64,000 nucleotides of DNA from JAWLDA01 sp041686855 (lineage in GTDB: Bacteria; Bacillota; Limnochordia; DTU080; RSA5): the NCBI GenBank assembly GCA_041686855.1, contig JAWLDA010000019.1:16381-80380 (forward strand). Reading direction: 5' to 3'. This document shows, one piece after another, positions 26,929 to 35,254 of the stretch (its first letter is position 1; each line of letters starts with the position of its first letter). The notes under the pieces are model-generated. The model saw only the letters and a program-made list of their open reading frames with translations, ran no database searches and had not been told where the DNA came from. A program made the position numbers and the translations under genes.

Positions 26929-28008
26929 TTACAGCCACTTTGCGAGAAAGTCGAGCCCTTCGTTCACTTTGATTTCGTGTCCCCCTTCGTGCAGGAGTAG
27001 CTCAAGGCGATCGGCGACACCGAGCTTTTCGTAGTGGACCTTGCTCCGTTCAAACTCTTCGACGACAAGTGGATGCCACGAAATGCTGTCCGCTTTGCCG
27101 GCCTGAATTTGCACGGGGCGGGGACAGGCCAGGCTCATGAGCTCGCTGTCACGGAACTTCGTCAACCACCCGGGAATGTAGGCATGCTCGCCTTGCTCTC
27201 CCCCAGAGACGAATGATGAGAAGAGTGGATCATCTAGGAGCATCTTGCTCACCCGATGGTTAAAGAAGGCTGCGTTGATTCCCACCTTGATGCGCGGCTC
27301 TACGGGCAGCGTCGTGAGTGTATAGAAACCTCCCCAGCTGAGCCCCCACATGGCGATCCGCTCGCTGTCAATGTCCGGGAGCGTTTCAACGTAGTCGAGG
27401 AGGCGTTCAAACTTGCGAATCTCCAGGCCGGCGAGCGTCGTTCCCAGGAGGAGCGCCATGCGATGGAGGCGGCTGCGCGGAGGCCCAAAGAGGACGTTTT
27501 GCGGTGCGAGGACCGCGTAGCCTGCGTCCACAAGGTGGCGCCCGTACGAGTGATAGGCGCCGTGTGGCTTGATCAGGCCAAAGATGTGCTCCGGGGTGGA
27601 ACCTGCGCCGTGCTGCGCAATGACGAGCGGTAGGCGTTCCGAGCGCTCCTTGGGGTAGGCGAGGGCCGCGTGGCAGCGCAGGTTCCCCTTAAAGGAGAGG
27701 ATGATCCAATGGGCGATGCACGTCTCATCCTCAAAGTAGGGGAAGAGCTCGACGGTGAGCGGATCGAGCTCCTGCGACCACACGCCGAGGCAATCCCGCC
27801 ACTCCTGGCGCTGCGGCTCAACCGACGTGAGGAAGTTTTCAATCGAAGAGTAGTCGAAGTTCCAGCCGGCCGACACTCGCTCGTCGACGGCCTGGGCCTC
27901 CTGCTGCAGAAAGTGTTCAAACTCTCGCTTGATTAGGCTTTGGCGCTCCTTCACCACTTGGTCCAGAGCGCTCTGATCAATCTCTTTGAAGTTGTTGAAA
28001 CTGAGCAT
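26929..28008 (-). CDS. alpha/beta hydrolase (acetyl-xylan-esterase/dienelactone-hydrolase-like)
   Basis: 359 residues. The nucleophile elbow GLSWGG sits in RIAMWGLSWGGFYTL, the oxyanion region is in LPLVIAQHGAGSTP, and a late HEGGHEIKVN supplies the probable catalytic His. An N-terminal helical stretch rich in Glu/Gln precedes the hydrolase fold. No signal peptide. It lies 39 bp from the solute-binding protein gene in the same direction, suggesting shared expression; the natural substrate, perhaps an esterified sugar, cannot be read from sequence. Confidence 0.85.
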   Translation of the reverse strand: MLSFNNFKEIDQSALDQVVKERQSLIKREFEHFLQQEAQAVDERVSAGWNFDYSSIENFLTSVEPQRQEWRDCLGVWSQELDPLTVELFPYFEDETCIAHWIILSFKGNLRCHAALAYPKERSERLPLVIAQHGAGSTPEHIFGLIKPHGAYHSYGRHLVDAGYAVLAPQNVLFGPPRSRLHRMALLLGTTLAGLEIRKFERLLDYVETLPDIDSERIAMWGLSWGGFYTLTTLPVEPRIKVGINAAFFNHRVSKMLLDDPLFSSFVSGGEQGEHAYIPGWLTKFRDSELMSLACPRPVQIQAGKADSISWHPLVVEEFERSKVHYEKLGVADRLELLLHEGGHEIKVNEGLDFLAKWL

Positions 28009-28041
28009 CTCCCGCTCGCCCCCGAGGGATCAATTGAGTAC

Positions 28042-28163
28042 GAACCAAGCGCCACCAAGCGCCACCAAGCGCCAACAAAGCATCGACAAAGTGCCAACAA
28101 AGTGCCAACAAAGTAGCAACAAAGTAGCAAACTGAAGTATCAATTAAAGTAGCAACTAAGAAT
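28042..28163. repeat. 10-13 bp tandem repeats upstream of the hydrolase gene
   Basis: About eleven units drifting from CACCAAGCGC (28053, 28063) through CAACAAAGCAT, CGACAAAGTGC, CAACAAAGTGC and CAACAAAGTAG (twice) to CAATTAAAGTAG and CAACTAAGAAT (ending 28163). The gradual change along the array resembles successive duplication with mutation. Confidence 0.85.
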
Positions 28164-28236
28164 CGAACTTTCCGAAGTTCTTGTGGTGATTCGTGGATAT
28201 TTTGCCACAACCCTCTCTGGAATAGGGCGGAAGTAC

Positions 28237-28272
28237 AAAACTTGAGTCGGCTTCGCCGTCCCTCAAGTTTTT
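28237..28272. terminator. strong bidirectional terminator-like hairpin without an obvious gene
   Basis: AAAACTTGAG pairs with CTCAAGTTTT, and an inner CGGC/GCCG pair closes a TTC loop. A T run follows on the plus strand and one on the minus strand, so it could stop transcripts in both directions. No gene ends here on either strand. Confidence 0.6.
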
Positions 28273-29143
28273 GGACCGGCTCACCCGTTAGCTGTCCGAG
28301 AATTGCCCGCAACCGAACCGAACAGGGTAGGCGTTGGCATACGTCGGATCGGGCACCCTTCTGAGCAGGGAATTTGGATCGCGGTCCTCGTTCGAGCGGA
28401 TGCGGCGCGTAGGATTGCCCGATCAGCGGTTATTCTTCGGACACCCCTCGCAAATCCCTCGCAAACCCCTCACGCATCGGAATTCTGCCGATCGTCTCCA
28501 CTGCCCGACCTTAGTGCAGAGAGTGACTGCAAGATTTTCTGCGTGGATCTGGCGGGCTCACCTAGCGGCTCCAACTGCATAGCAGGCTCATGTGGAGAAT
28601 TCAACCGTCCAAGCTGGGACATTGGTCTGATGGAACGGAATACCCAGATATGCAGCGTAATGAGGTATCCAGCAGATGGTCCAGTAGGCCGTCCAGTAAA
28701 CAGGCCACCCGGTAAACAGGCCGATTTTAGGGCTCGATAAAGCGCTGATAATTGGCCGACATACCGCCGATAAGTCACCGACAAGTCGACGGATGAAGAC
28801 TGATAGACTGTCCGATTCATGGATGCAACGCGTGTGGCGCCGATTCGCAAGTCCTGTTTCCCGACGGCAGCCCTCCTGGAGCTGGTCTTTCTTTTCTTGA
28901 AGCCGCAGAAAGAGCAAGCTCCGTAGTCGCCCGGACTGACTCAGGCTATGTTTCGGACACTGCCCGCGATTCTTCTTTCTGTTATGTTCCCCAAGCAATG
29001 AGGGAATGGGGAGGGTGAGTTGTGCGCGCGGCGAACAAACGTTCTGTCGGGCTTGGCGCTACCGAAGGATTGAAGCGTTTAGTTGATGTGACTTGAATGA
29101 AGCCGCATGGTTGATACAGGAGGCCGGTGAGGAGGTGGCACGG
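28273..29143. other. gene-poor region with short tandem repeats
   Basis: About 870 bp with no convincing gene on either strand; the open frames lack ribosome binding sites and recognisable protein features. Short repeats are visible: CCCCTCGCAAAT/CCCTCGCAAA near 28443, GCCGTCCAGTAAACAG/GCCACCCGGTAAACAG near 28688, and an 11-bp array near 28755 (GCCGACATACC, GCCGATAAGTC, ACCGACAAGTC). Together with the orphan hairpin this may be a decayed locus. Confidence 0.6.
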
Positions 29144-30157
29144 ATGCGTATGCAGGTTGTCGAGGTTCCGCTCGCTCTCTTGCTCTCCCGCTCTTTGACC
29201 CCCGCTGCAAAGTTGCTCTGGATCGCGCTTTACCTCGACGTCCGCAAGGGCCGTCAACGGTCTCACGCACCTACGCTCCTCGCCCTCCGGACTGGCCTAG
29301 CCCGGTCCACTGTGTACAAGGCCCTGGCTCAGCTATCGGCATTGGGGTGGCTCTTAGCGCAGCGTGAGCGCCCGTCCGGTAAACGGCGATGGCAAACGGT
29401 CCGGCCTCACGTGGGCGATCGCACGTGCGTGAGGCTTCCGGTGGACCTAGTAGACGTGTCGAGGAGCGTATCCCCGCAAGCGGTCCTTTGTTATGGCCTG
29501 TTGCAGGCGACTCCGAAATACAGGGGATCGACAGGACAATTTAAATGGGCTGAGCTGCGCAAGATCACTGGATTACACCTGAAGACCGTGAAGCGCGCTG
29601 TGCGCTCTCTTATTAGGGCAGGCTGGGTTGCGACCACGCAAAGGAACCGGCTGACACCAATCCGATTCCGCCTCCAACACGCTGATCAGGCTCGTAAAGA
29701 GGATGTCCAAAGGCGTTTGGAGCGATCGGAATACCGTGGTGAAGCGATCATGAGGGAGTGCCTTTCGCTGTTCGTCGACTCACAGGAGTTTGTGGACAAC
29801 GCCCGACCGGGCTTCCTTGTGAATCCGTCAACTGGGGAACGCCTGGAGTTCGACCGTTTCTATCCGTTGCATCGAGTGGCCTTCGAGTTCAACGGGCAAC
29901 AACACTATGCCCCCACCAAGCGCTTTTCGAAGCGGCAAGTGAACGCACAGCGCAAGCGTGACGCTGCCAAGCGACGAATTTGCATAGAGCAAGGGATCAC
30001 CCTGATCGTTGTCCGGGCTGACGAGTTGTCGCTCGCAACGTTGTTGCAAAAGGTCGGCAGTTGGCTACCGTTGCGAAACCTGCGCGGTTACGAGCGGACA
30101 GTCCGCTACCTTGAGAGGGTCATTCAAAACTACCGCCAAGCTGCTCGGAGCGCATGA
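29144..30157 (+). CDS. two winged-helix domains plus Vsr/DUF559-like nuclease domain
   Basis: 337 residues from ATG 29144, with GAGGAGG 7-8 bases upstream; the longer frame from 29093 is unlikely. Residues 1-85 form a helix-turn-helix (LTPAAKLLWIALYLDV, GLARSTVYKALAQLSALGWL), and a second such unit follows (LRKITGLHLKTVKRAVRSLI). The C-terminal third looks like a PD-(D/E)xK fold: RLEFDRFYPLHRVAFEFNGQ, where D and E-x-N resemble the Asp and ExK-type residues, then HY, an Arg/Lys-rich helix and ITLIVVRADEL. Proteins of this build occur in Bacillota; no function is established that I know. A DNA-processing or replication-control role is possible. An inverted repeat follows it. Confidence 0.7.
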   Translation: MRMQVVEVPLALLLSRSLTPAAKLLWIALYLDVRKGRQRSHAPTLLALRTGLARSTVYKALAQLSALGWLLAQRERPSGKRRWQTVRPHVGDRTCVRLPVDLVDVSRSVSPQAVLCYGLLQATPKYRGSTGQFKWAELRKITGLHLKTVKRAVRSLIRAGWVATTQRNRLTPIRFRLQHADQARKEDVQRRLERSEYRGEAIMRECLSLFVDSQEFVDNARPGFLVNPSTGERLEFDRFYPLHRVAFEFNGQQHYAPTKRFSKRQVNAQRKRDAAKRRICIEQGITLIVVRADELSLATLLQKVGSWLPLRNLRGYERTVRYLERVIQNYRQAARSA

Positions 30158-30160
30158 CGC

Positions 30161-30188
30161 CTACCCGCGTTCCGGTCGAAGCGGGTAG
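30161..30188 (+). terminator. 8-bp inverted repeat after the HTH-nuclease gene
   Basis: CTACCCGC (30161-30168) and GCGGGTAG (30181-30188) can pair around a 12-base loop just past the stop codon. There is no T tract, so terminator function is only possible. Confidence 0.35.
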
Positions 30189-30287
30189 ACATACAAAGAT
30201 TTCAAGGCTTCACGTGGAGGGGATGCAAAGCCTCGTTCACGAAATCATCCCGCGAGCAGGCTTGTGATTTAGCGAGTAGGCTCATGA

Positions 30288-31022
30288 TTGATCGAAACGA
30301 AGGTGCTTGCGCTGTCGTATCACCAAGGGTACCGCATCATGATTGTCGAAGACGACCCCAAAATTGCGGCGATCCTCTCCGAGGAGCTGGTCCGCTTCGG
30401 GTACGACGTGGTGAGCGTCGACGAGCCTGCCCAGGTGAAGGAGAGCTTTGTCGCCCTACGACCCGACTTGGTCCTCTTAGACATCAACTTGCCGCGATAC
30501 GACGGCTTCTACTTATGCCGTCAGCTACGCACGCTCTCCAAGATACCGATCATCTTTATCTCCGCCCGTTCGGACGATCTCGACCAGGTACGAGCGTTGG
30601 AGAATGGCGGAGACGATTACATAACCAAGCCGTTCGACCTCGAGTTGGTGGTGGCCAAAGTCCATAGCGCCATCCGCCGGTCGTTTGGAGAGTACGCGGT
30701 GGTGCCCGATTCTGAAGTGATGACGGTGGCGGGGCTAATCCTAAGTCGTAACCAGTGTCGAGTCAGCTACCGTAACCGTGAGATAGATCTGAGCCCCAAA
30801 GAGTTTCGGCTTTTGTACAACCTTGCTGAGAGTCACGGCGAGATTGTGGATCGCGACCAACTGCTTGAAGCGCTTTGGGACGACGTCGACTTTGTCGATG
30901 ACAATACGCTGACAGTGAACGTCGCTCGGTTGCGACGCCGAATGACAGAGCTTGGATTGTCTGACGTGATCGAGACCAAGCGTGGGCGCGGGTATCGGTT
31001 AAACCTCCACAATCGTGAGTGA
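30288..31022 (+). CDS. OmpR-family response regulator, BceR-like
   Basis: About 244 residues: receiver domain (IMIVEDDPKIAAIL, phosphoacceptor Asp in VLLDINLPRYDGFYLC, switch Ser/Lys in IFISAR and DYITKPFD) and a C-terminal winged helix (DLSPKEFRLLYNLAESHG, then ETKRGRGYRLN). The start is uncertain: TTG 30288, GTG 30303 and ATG 30339 are in frame, and the family usually begins only a few residues before the receiver domain. It is followed by its kinase and a BceAB-type transporter, the standard peptide-antibiotic sensing and detoxification module. Confidence 0.88.
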   Translation: MIETKVLALSYHQGYRIMIVEDDPKIAAILSEELVRFGYDVVSVDEPAQVKESFVALRPDLVLLDINLPRYDGFYLCRQLRTLSKIPIIFISARSDDLDQVRALENGGDDYITKPFDLELVVAKVHSAIRRSFGEYAVVPDSEVMTVAGLILSRNQCRVSYRNREIDLSPKEFRLLYNLAESHGEIVDRDQLLEALWDDVDFVDDNTLTVNVARLRRRMTELGLSDVIETKRGRGYRLNLHNRE

Positions 31023-31073
31023 GAAGGAGCCGGGGGAGTAGAGGGGGTTGGGGGATAACGGGAGGAAGCTCAT

Positions 31074-32294
31074 ATGAGCTTTAGGGCATTTTTGCGTGAC
31101 CGATGGGTGTACATCGCTGTGTACGTGGCGTCCAGTTTACTGACGATTACACTCGTTCAACTTGACTTGAGTATCTCCAAGAAAAGCTTAGAGTTTGCCA
31201 ACCTTGTGTACGTCTTCATTTTAGGGATTGTCGGTCTCGTACTATTTCTCGGCTACGACTACCGCAGACAAGCGGCGTACGTCACGCGTCTCAAGGAAGT
31301 GGGGGCCTCCGACTCTCTCGATCAGATGGGCCTCCTGCCTGAGGCGAGTACCGAGGAACACAAATCCTTTAACGCGGCCTGGCAGCGAGTTTATGGACGT
31401 CTACGGACGGAGATAGCCAACGAGCGTGAGGCGGGACGTGAACGGGTCCGTATGATCACACAGTGGGCGCATCACATGAAGACGCCGGTCGCCGTCATCA
31501 ACCTCGAGCTGCAGAAGGCCCGCAAACGAGAGAGCCACCGCTCCGATGACGACGCCATACTCGCGAGTGTCTCCGAGGAGACCGAGCGGCTCGACCATCT
31601 GCTGCAAAGCCTTCTGAACGCGATTCGCCTCGACGGCTTTGCCGGCGACTTTCGAATTGAGTCCGTTGAGTTGGAGGCGCTGGCGCGGCAGGTGATCAAC
31701 GAACAGCGTCGGAGTTTCATCCTCCGTCGAGTCTTCCCCAAGATAACGATGGACGGAAGAACGGGCGGAACAACAGACGGAACAACAGACGGAAGAACGG
31801 ACGGAACGGGGGACGAAGCGGTAGACGAAACGTCGGACAGAACGACGGACGCCAAGAGAGTCGCCGCAGCCTCAGAGAGCGAGGAGGGTCCGCCCCAAGC
31901 CCTCACTGTCGAGACGGACGCGAAGTGGCTGCGATTTGTGCTGGAGCAGATTCTCGGCAATTCGCTGAAATACGCATCGAGACCTGACCGTTACGGTCAC
32001 GTCACGTTTCGGATCGGGCGCAGGGGTCCAGGGGTCGACCTGGAGATTATCGACGACGGAATCGGGATCGATCCGGAGGATCAAGCGCGCGTCTTCGAAC
32101 CCTTCTTCACCGGATCGAACGGAAGGGCCGAGGCGCGCTCGACGGGCATGGGGCTCTACCTCGCCAAAGAGGCCTGCCGCAAGCTGGGTCACGAGCTCAC
32201 TCTCACATCGTCTCCCGGTGAGGGGACGTGCGTGCGCATTCGCTTTGAGACGGCGCCGACGATTCACTCTGGCCTCACACGCCCGCTGGTGTGA
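31074..32294 (+). CDS. intramembrane-sensing histidine kinase, BceS-like
   Basis: 406 residues. Two N-terminal transmembrane helices are joined by a very short loop, as in BceS kinases that sense through their ABC transporter. The dimerisation His lies in QWAHHMKTPVAVINLE; the ATPase domain has LGNSLKYAS (N box), IDDGIGID (G1) and STGMGLYLAKEA (G2). Between them, about residues 226-261, a low-complexity stretch (DGRTGGTTDGTTDGR and more) is encoded by nine in-frame 12-bp repeats at 31749-31856; this insert is not normal for the family. It lies in the linker before the N box and may be tolerated. Confidence 0.88.
   Translation: MSFRAFLRDRWVYIAVYVASSLLTITLVQLDLSISKKSLEFANLVYVFILGIVGLVLFLGYDYRRQAAYVTRLKEVGASDSLDQMGLLPEASTEEHKSFNAAWQRVYGRLRTEIANEREAGRERVRMITQWAHHMKTPVAVINLELQKARKRESHRSDDDAILASVSEETERLDHLLQSLLNAIRLDGFAGDFRIESVELEALARQVINEQRRSFILRRVFPKITMDGRTGGTTDGTTDGRTDGTGDEAVDETSDRTTDAKRVAAASESEEGPPQALTVETDAKWLRFVLEQILGNSLKYASRPDRYGHVTFRIGRRGPGVDLEIIDDGIGIDPEDQARVFEPFFTGSNGRAEARSTGMGLYLAKEACRKLGHELTLTSSPGEGTCVRIRFETAPTIHSGLTRPLV
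31749..31856 (+). repeat. nine 12-bp repeats in frame inside the kinase gene
   Basis: Units of exactly 12 bp: ATGGACGGAAGA, ACGGGCGGAACA, ACAGACGGAACA, ACAGACGGAAGA, ACGGACGGAACG, GGGGACGAAGCG, GTAGACGAAACG, TCGGACAGAACG, ACGGACGCCAAG. They encode a four-residue periodic x-D-G-[RT]-like linker without breaking the frame. Confidence 0.9.
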
Positions 32295-32458
32295 GTCTGG
32301 TTCGAGGCCAACGCATAGACCAACGCACAGGGGCCAACGTGTTAAGGTGACACCGTTGTAAGGTTGGCGGCCCCGATTGCAAGGTAAATCGATGGAAAGG
32401 CAGGGAGGCAGGCGGTAGACTAGCCGTGACAGACGCGCATTAGAGGAGGCTGTTCACG

Positions 32459-33235
32459 ATGTACGTCCTGCAAACTTCCAGCCTTACCAAGGTGTACGGC
32501 AGTCGGGGTCGAGTGACGACACGCGCCCTCTCCAACTTCTCACTCGAGGTGGAGCAAGGTGATTTCGTCGGAATCATGGGCCCGTCCGGCAGCGGGAAGA
32601 CCACGCTGCTCAACCTGCTGGCGACGATTGATCAACCCACCTCCGGGACGATTGCGATCGACGGCGTCGCCCTGGGTTCACTCAAAGGCGACGCGTTGGC
32701 CCGCTTCCGGAGGGAGCGGCTGGGCTTCGTCTTTCAGGACTTCAACCTGCTCGACAGTTTGACCCTGGGGGAGAACATTGCGCTTCCGCTGGTCCTGGGC
32801 GGCCGGCCCCACGACGAGATCCAAGAGAGGCTGCACGGCGTCGCCGAGCAGTTGCGCATCACCGACATTCTCCCTAAGTACTCCTACGAAGTCTCCGGTG
32901 GTCAACAGCAGCGAGCGGCCGCGGCTCGGGCGATCATCCACGAACCGGCACTCCTCCTGGCCGACGAACCGACGGGGAATCTGGACTCCCGCTCGGCCAG
33001 GGAGCTGATGGAGGCCTTCACGCGGCTCAACGAGACGGGGAAGGTGAGTATCCTCCTCGTCACTCACGACCCGTTCGCGGCGAGTTACTGCCGCCGCATT
33101 CTCTTTATTCGCGATGGCGAGTTGTACAACGAGATTCACCGTGGTGAGAGCAGGCAAGTCTTCTTCCAACGCATCCTGGATGTTCTCTCCGTGATCGGGG
33201 GTGGTCCGGGTGAATCTGAGAAGCCTCGCCTATAA
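32459..33235 (+). CDS. ABC transporter ATPase, BceA-like
   Basis: 258 residues: Walker A GPSGSGKTT, Q-loop FVFQDFNLLDSLTLGENI, signature VSGGQQQRAAAARAI, Walker B LLADEPTGNLD and LLVTHDPFAASYC. The Q-loop and the C-terminal FIRDGELYNEIHRG are typical of BceA/YxdL ATPases, which work with a large BceB permease to protect lipid-II-cycle targets from bacitracin-like peptides. AGGAGG precedes ATG 32459. It overlaps the permease gene by 26 bp. Confidence 0.93.
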   Translation: MYVLQTSSLTKVYGSRGRVTTRALSNFSLEVEQGDFVGIMGPSGSGKTTLLNLLATIDQPTSGTIAIDGVALGSLKGDALARFRRERLGFVFQDFNLLDSLTLGENIALPLVLGGRPHDEIQERLHGVAEQLRITDILPKYSYEVSGGQQQRAAAARAIIHEPALLLADEPTGNLDSRSARELMEAFTRLNETGKVSILLVTHDPFAASYCRRILFIRDGELYNEIHRGESRQVFFQRILDVLSVIGGGPGESEKPRL

Positions 33236-35141
33236 GAATGTCTGGCGCAACCGCGGCCGCTACCTCGCCTATCTAGTGAGCGCCGCGTTTTCGGTGATGG
33301 TGTACTTCTTGTACTCGGCGCTCGCCCTCCATCCCGAGCTTCAGGGCGGCTTTCGCGGCGCGGCGTACGCCCGAGTCGCCGTCGAGGCGGCCTCCGTCGT
33401 CATCGCGCTCTTTACGTTCCTCTTTCTCATGTACTCGAGTGCGGCGTTCGCACGCTTTCGCATGAAGGAGTTTGGGCTCCTCTCACTACTCGGCTTGACC
33501 CGGCGGCAAATGGTCCGGCTCATCCTTTGGGAGAATCTTGTGGTGGCGCTCTCGGCGCTCGCGATCGGATTGAGCGTCGGTCTGCTCTTTGTTAAGCTGT
33601 TCTTTATGGCCGTGAGCGCCCTCTTAGGCCTGACCCAGGAGCTCACGTTCATCGTCGGAGGGGCGGTTTGGTACCGGACGATCGTCGTCTTCGGTTCGTT
33701 CTTTTTGATCGTCTCGTTTGTCTCGCTGCGGAGCGTACTGCGGCGAAGCATCATAGAGCTCATCCGCTCGCGACGAAAGCCGAAGGATGCGCCGGTCTTC
33801 TCACGCTGGAAGACGCTGCTCGGCCTCGCCCTCGTCGGCGTCGGCTACGCCTGGGCGTGCGTCCCTCATCCGGTGGCCGTTCTTCTGGGCGTCGTTCCGG
33901 TGACCACCCTGGTTTCGGTGGGGACGTACTTGCTGATGCGAGAGGGGGCCACCGCGCTCTTGACGAGGCTACGCCGGCGAGAGAGGTTCTTTTTCCGCCC
34001 ACGTCCCTTCCTGATCGTAAGTCAGTCCCTCTTTAAGATGCAGGAGAATCATCGCAGTATGACCGCCGTCGCACTCCTCGTGGCCGTCATCCTGTCGGCG
34101 GTGGGGACGATCTACGCCGTCTACGCACAACTGGGGGAACGCTCGATCGCCGAAGCGCCTCATGCGCTGCAGCTCGTTCTACCCAGCAATGTGGAATCAG
34201 AGACCGAGATCGCGCTCGTTCAGAAGCGACTCGCAACACACGATGTGCGCGGCTTACGCCATGTTCGCACGGCGCTGATTCAAGGCGGCTTGGGTGAGAC
34301 GGACGTCTATGTGTTGCCCTATTCGATGTACGCACAAGCGCACTGGGCGCAAGGGTCGCAGGCTCCGGTCAAGCTCGAGGCGGGAGACCAGGCGATTCTC
34401 GTCCATCCCATGGTGTTGGCGCAGAGGGTGCGACCCGAGGCGGCGCCTCGACGGCAAACGCTGCGGACGTCCCACGCCGAGATGGACGTTTCGGTGGTCT
34501 CGGATTACTCGGGCCGACTCTTAAACGGAGAGCCGGGGGAGCGTGCGACACTCGTTTTGAGCGATCAGAGGTTCGCACAACTCTTGGGGCTTACGCCAAG
34601 GAGCGAGCGGTGGAGCGTTGCAGTGTGGTCGGGACCGACCTGGCGCGGGGATGCGATTGAGCGGGTGATCGCTGCGCTCGACACCCGTTACGTCGCCGAG
34701 CGAGCGGGCTGGTTCACCAACTCCCTGGCGCACTACCATGGCTCGATGCGCGAGGTTGGTCTCACTCTGTTTATCGGAATCTTCGTCTCGCTCGTCTTCT
34801 TTGCTGCCACGTGCAGTCTGCTTTACTTTCGGCTCTTTACAGAGATTGACGAAGACCGCATGTACTACCGGAAGCTGAACGAGCTCGGGCTGGGACGCCA
34901 GGAGATTTACCGCCTCGCTCGGTTGCAAAGCGCCGTTCTCTTTGTGGTTCCGTTCGCCGTCGGGCTCGTTCACTCGACCTTCGCGATGAATGCCCTGGGC
35001 GCTCTGGTGATGAGGACGGTGCTGCACCTCGGTTGGATGGTCGCGCTGGGTTACCTCGTCATCTATTTGCTATACTTTGGCGCTACCTACGGGCTGTATT
35101 GGCGAACGATGGCAGCTAACGTCCGATCCGGACTGGTGTGA
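33210..35141 (+). CDS. ABC permease, BceB-like
   Basis: 643 residues with the BceB topology: about ten transmembrane helices, paired FtsX-like domains and a large extracytoplasmic domain between helices 7 and 8. It starts MNLRSLAYKNVWRN-like, as BceB proteins do; GTG 33210 is chosen because GGGGGTGG lies 5-6 bases upstream (GTG 33201 is the alternative). The motif FRMKEFGLLSLLGLTRRQM is typical. It partners the ATPase just upstream and, with the two-component genes, makes a complete sensing and detoxification module. Confidence 0.92.
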   Translation: MNLRSLAYKNVWRNRGRYLAYLVSAAFSVMVYFLYSALALHPELQGGFRGAAYARVAVEAASVVIALFTFLFLMYSSAAFARFRMKEFGLLSLLGLTRRQMVRLILWENLVVALSALAIGLSVGLLFVKLFFMAVSALLGLTQELTFIVGGAVWYRTIVVFGSFFLIVSFVSLRSVLRRSIIELIRSRRKPKDAPVFSRWKTLLGLALVGVGYAWACVPHPVAVLLGVVPVTTLVSVGTYLLMREGATALLTRLRRRERFFFRPRPFLIVSQSLFKMQENHRSMTAVALLVAVILSAVGTIYAVYAQLGERSIAEAPHALQLVLPSNVESETEIALVQKRLATHDVRGLRHVRTALIQGGLGETDVYVLPYSMYAQAHWAQGSQAPVKLEAGDQAILVHPMVLAQRVRPEAAPRRQTLRTSHAEMDVSVVSDYSGRLLNGEPGERATLVLSDQRFAQLLGLTPRSERWSVAVWSGPTWRGDAIERVIAALDTRYVAERAGWFTNSLAHYHGSMREVGLTLFIGIFVSLVFFAATCSLLYFRLFTEIDEDRMYYRKLNELGLGRQEIYRLARLQSAVLFVVPFAVGLVHSTFAMNALGALVMRTVLHLGWMVALGYLVIYLLYFGATYGLYWRTMAANVRSGLV

Positions 35142-35199
35142 GGTTTGCGTGGCGTCAAAGGAGATGTGGCTGCAAAAGGAAATTTGATTCTCTAGAGCT

Positions 35200-35229
35200 C
35201 TTGCCCGTGATGCTGAAGTCACGGGCAAG
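35200..35229 (+). terminator. perfect 11-bp inverted repeat after bceB-like gene
   Basis: CTTGCCCGTGA (35200-35210) and TCACGGGCAAG (35219-35229) form a perfect stem with an 8-base loop between the permease gene and the M14 peptidase gene. No T run follows; it could be a terminator or an operator for the next gene. Confidence 0.5.
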
Positions 35230-35254
35230 GGAGACGCTAGGGAGTTGACCTCAT

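Noticed and set aside
28303..28740. Plus-strand open frame of 145 codons in the gene-poor region
   Set aside because: No ribosome binding site, no recognisable domain, overlapping frames on the other strand of similar length and tandem repeats inside it.
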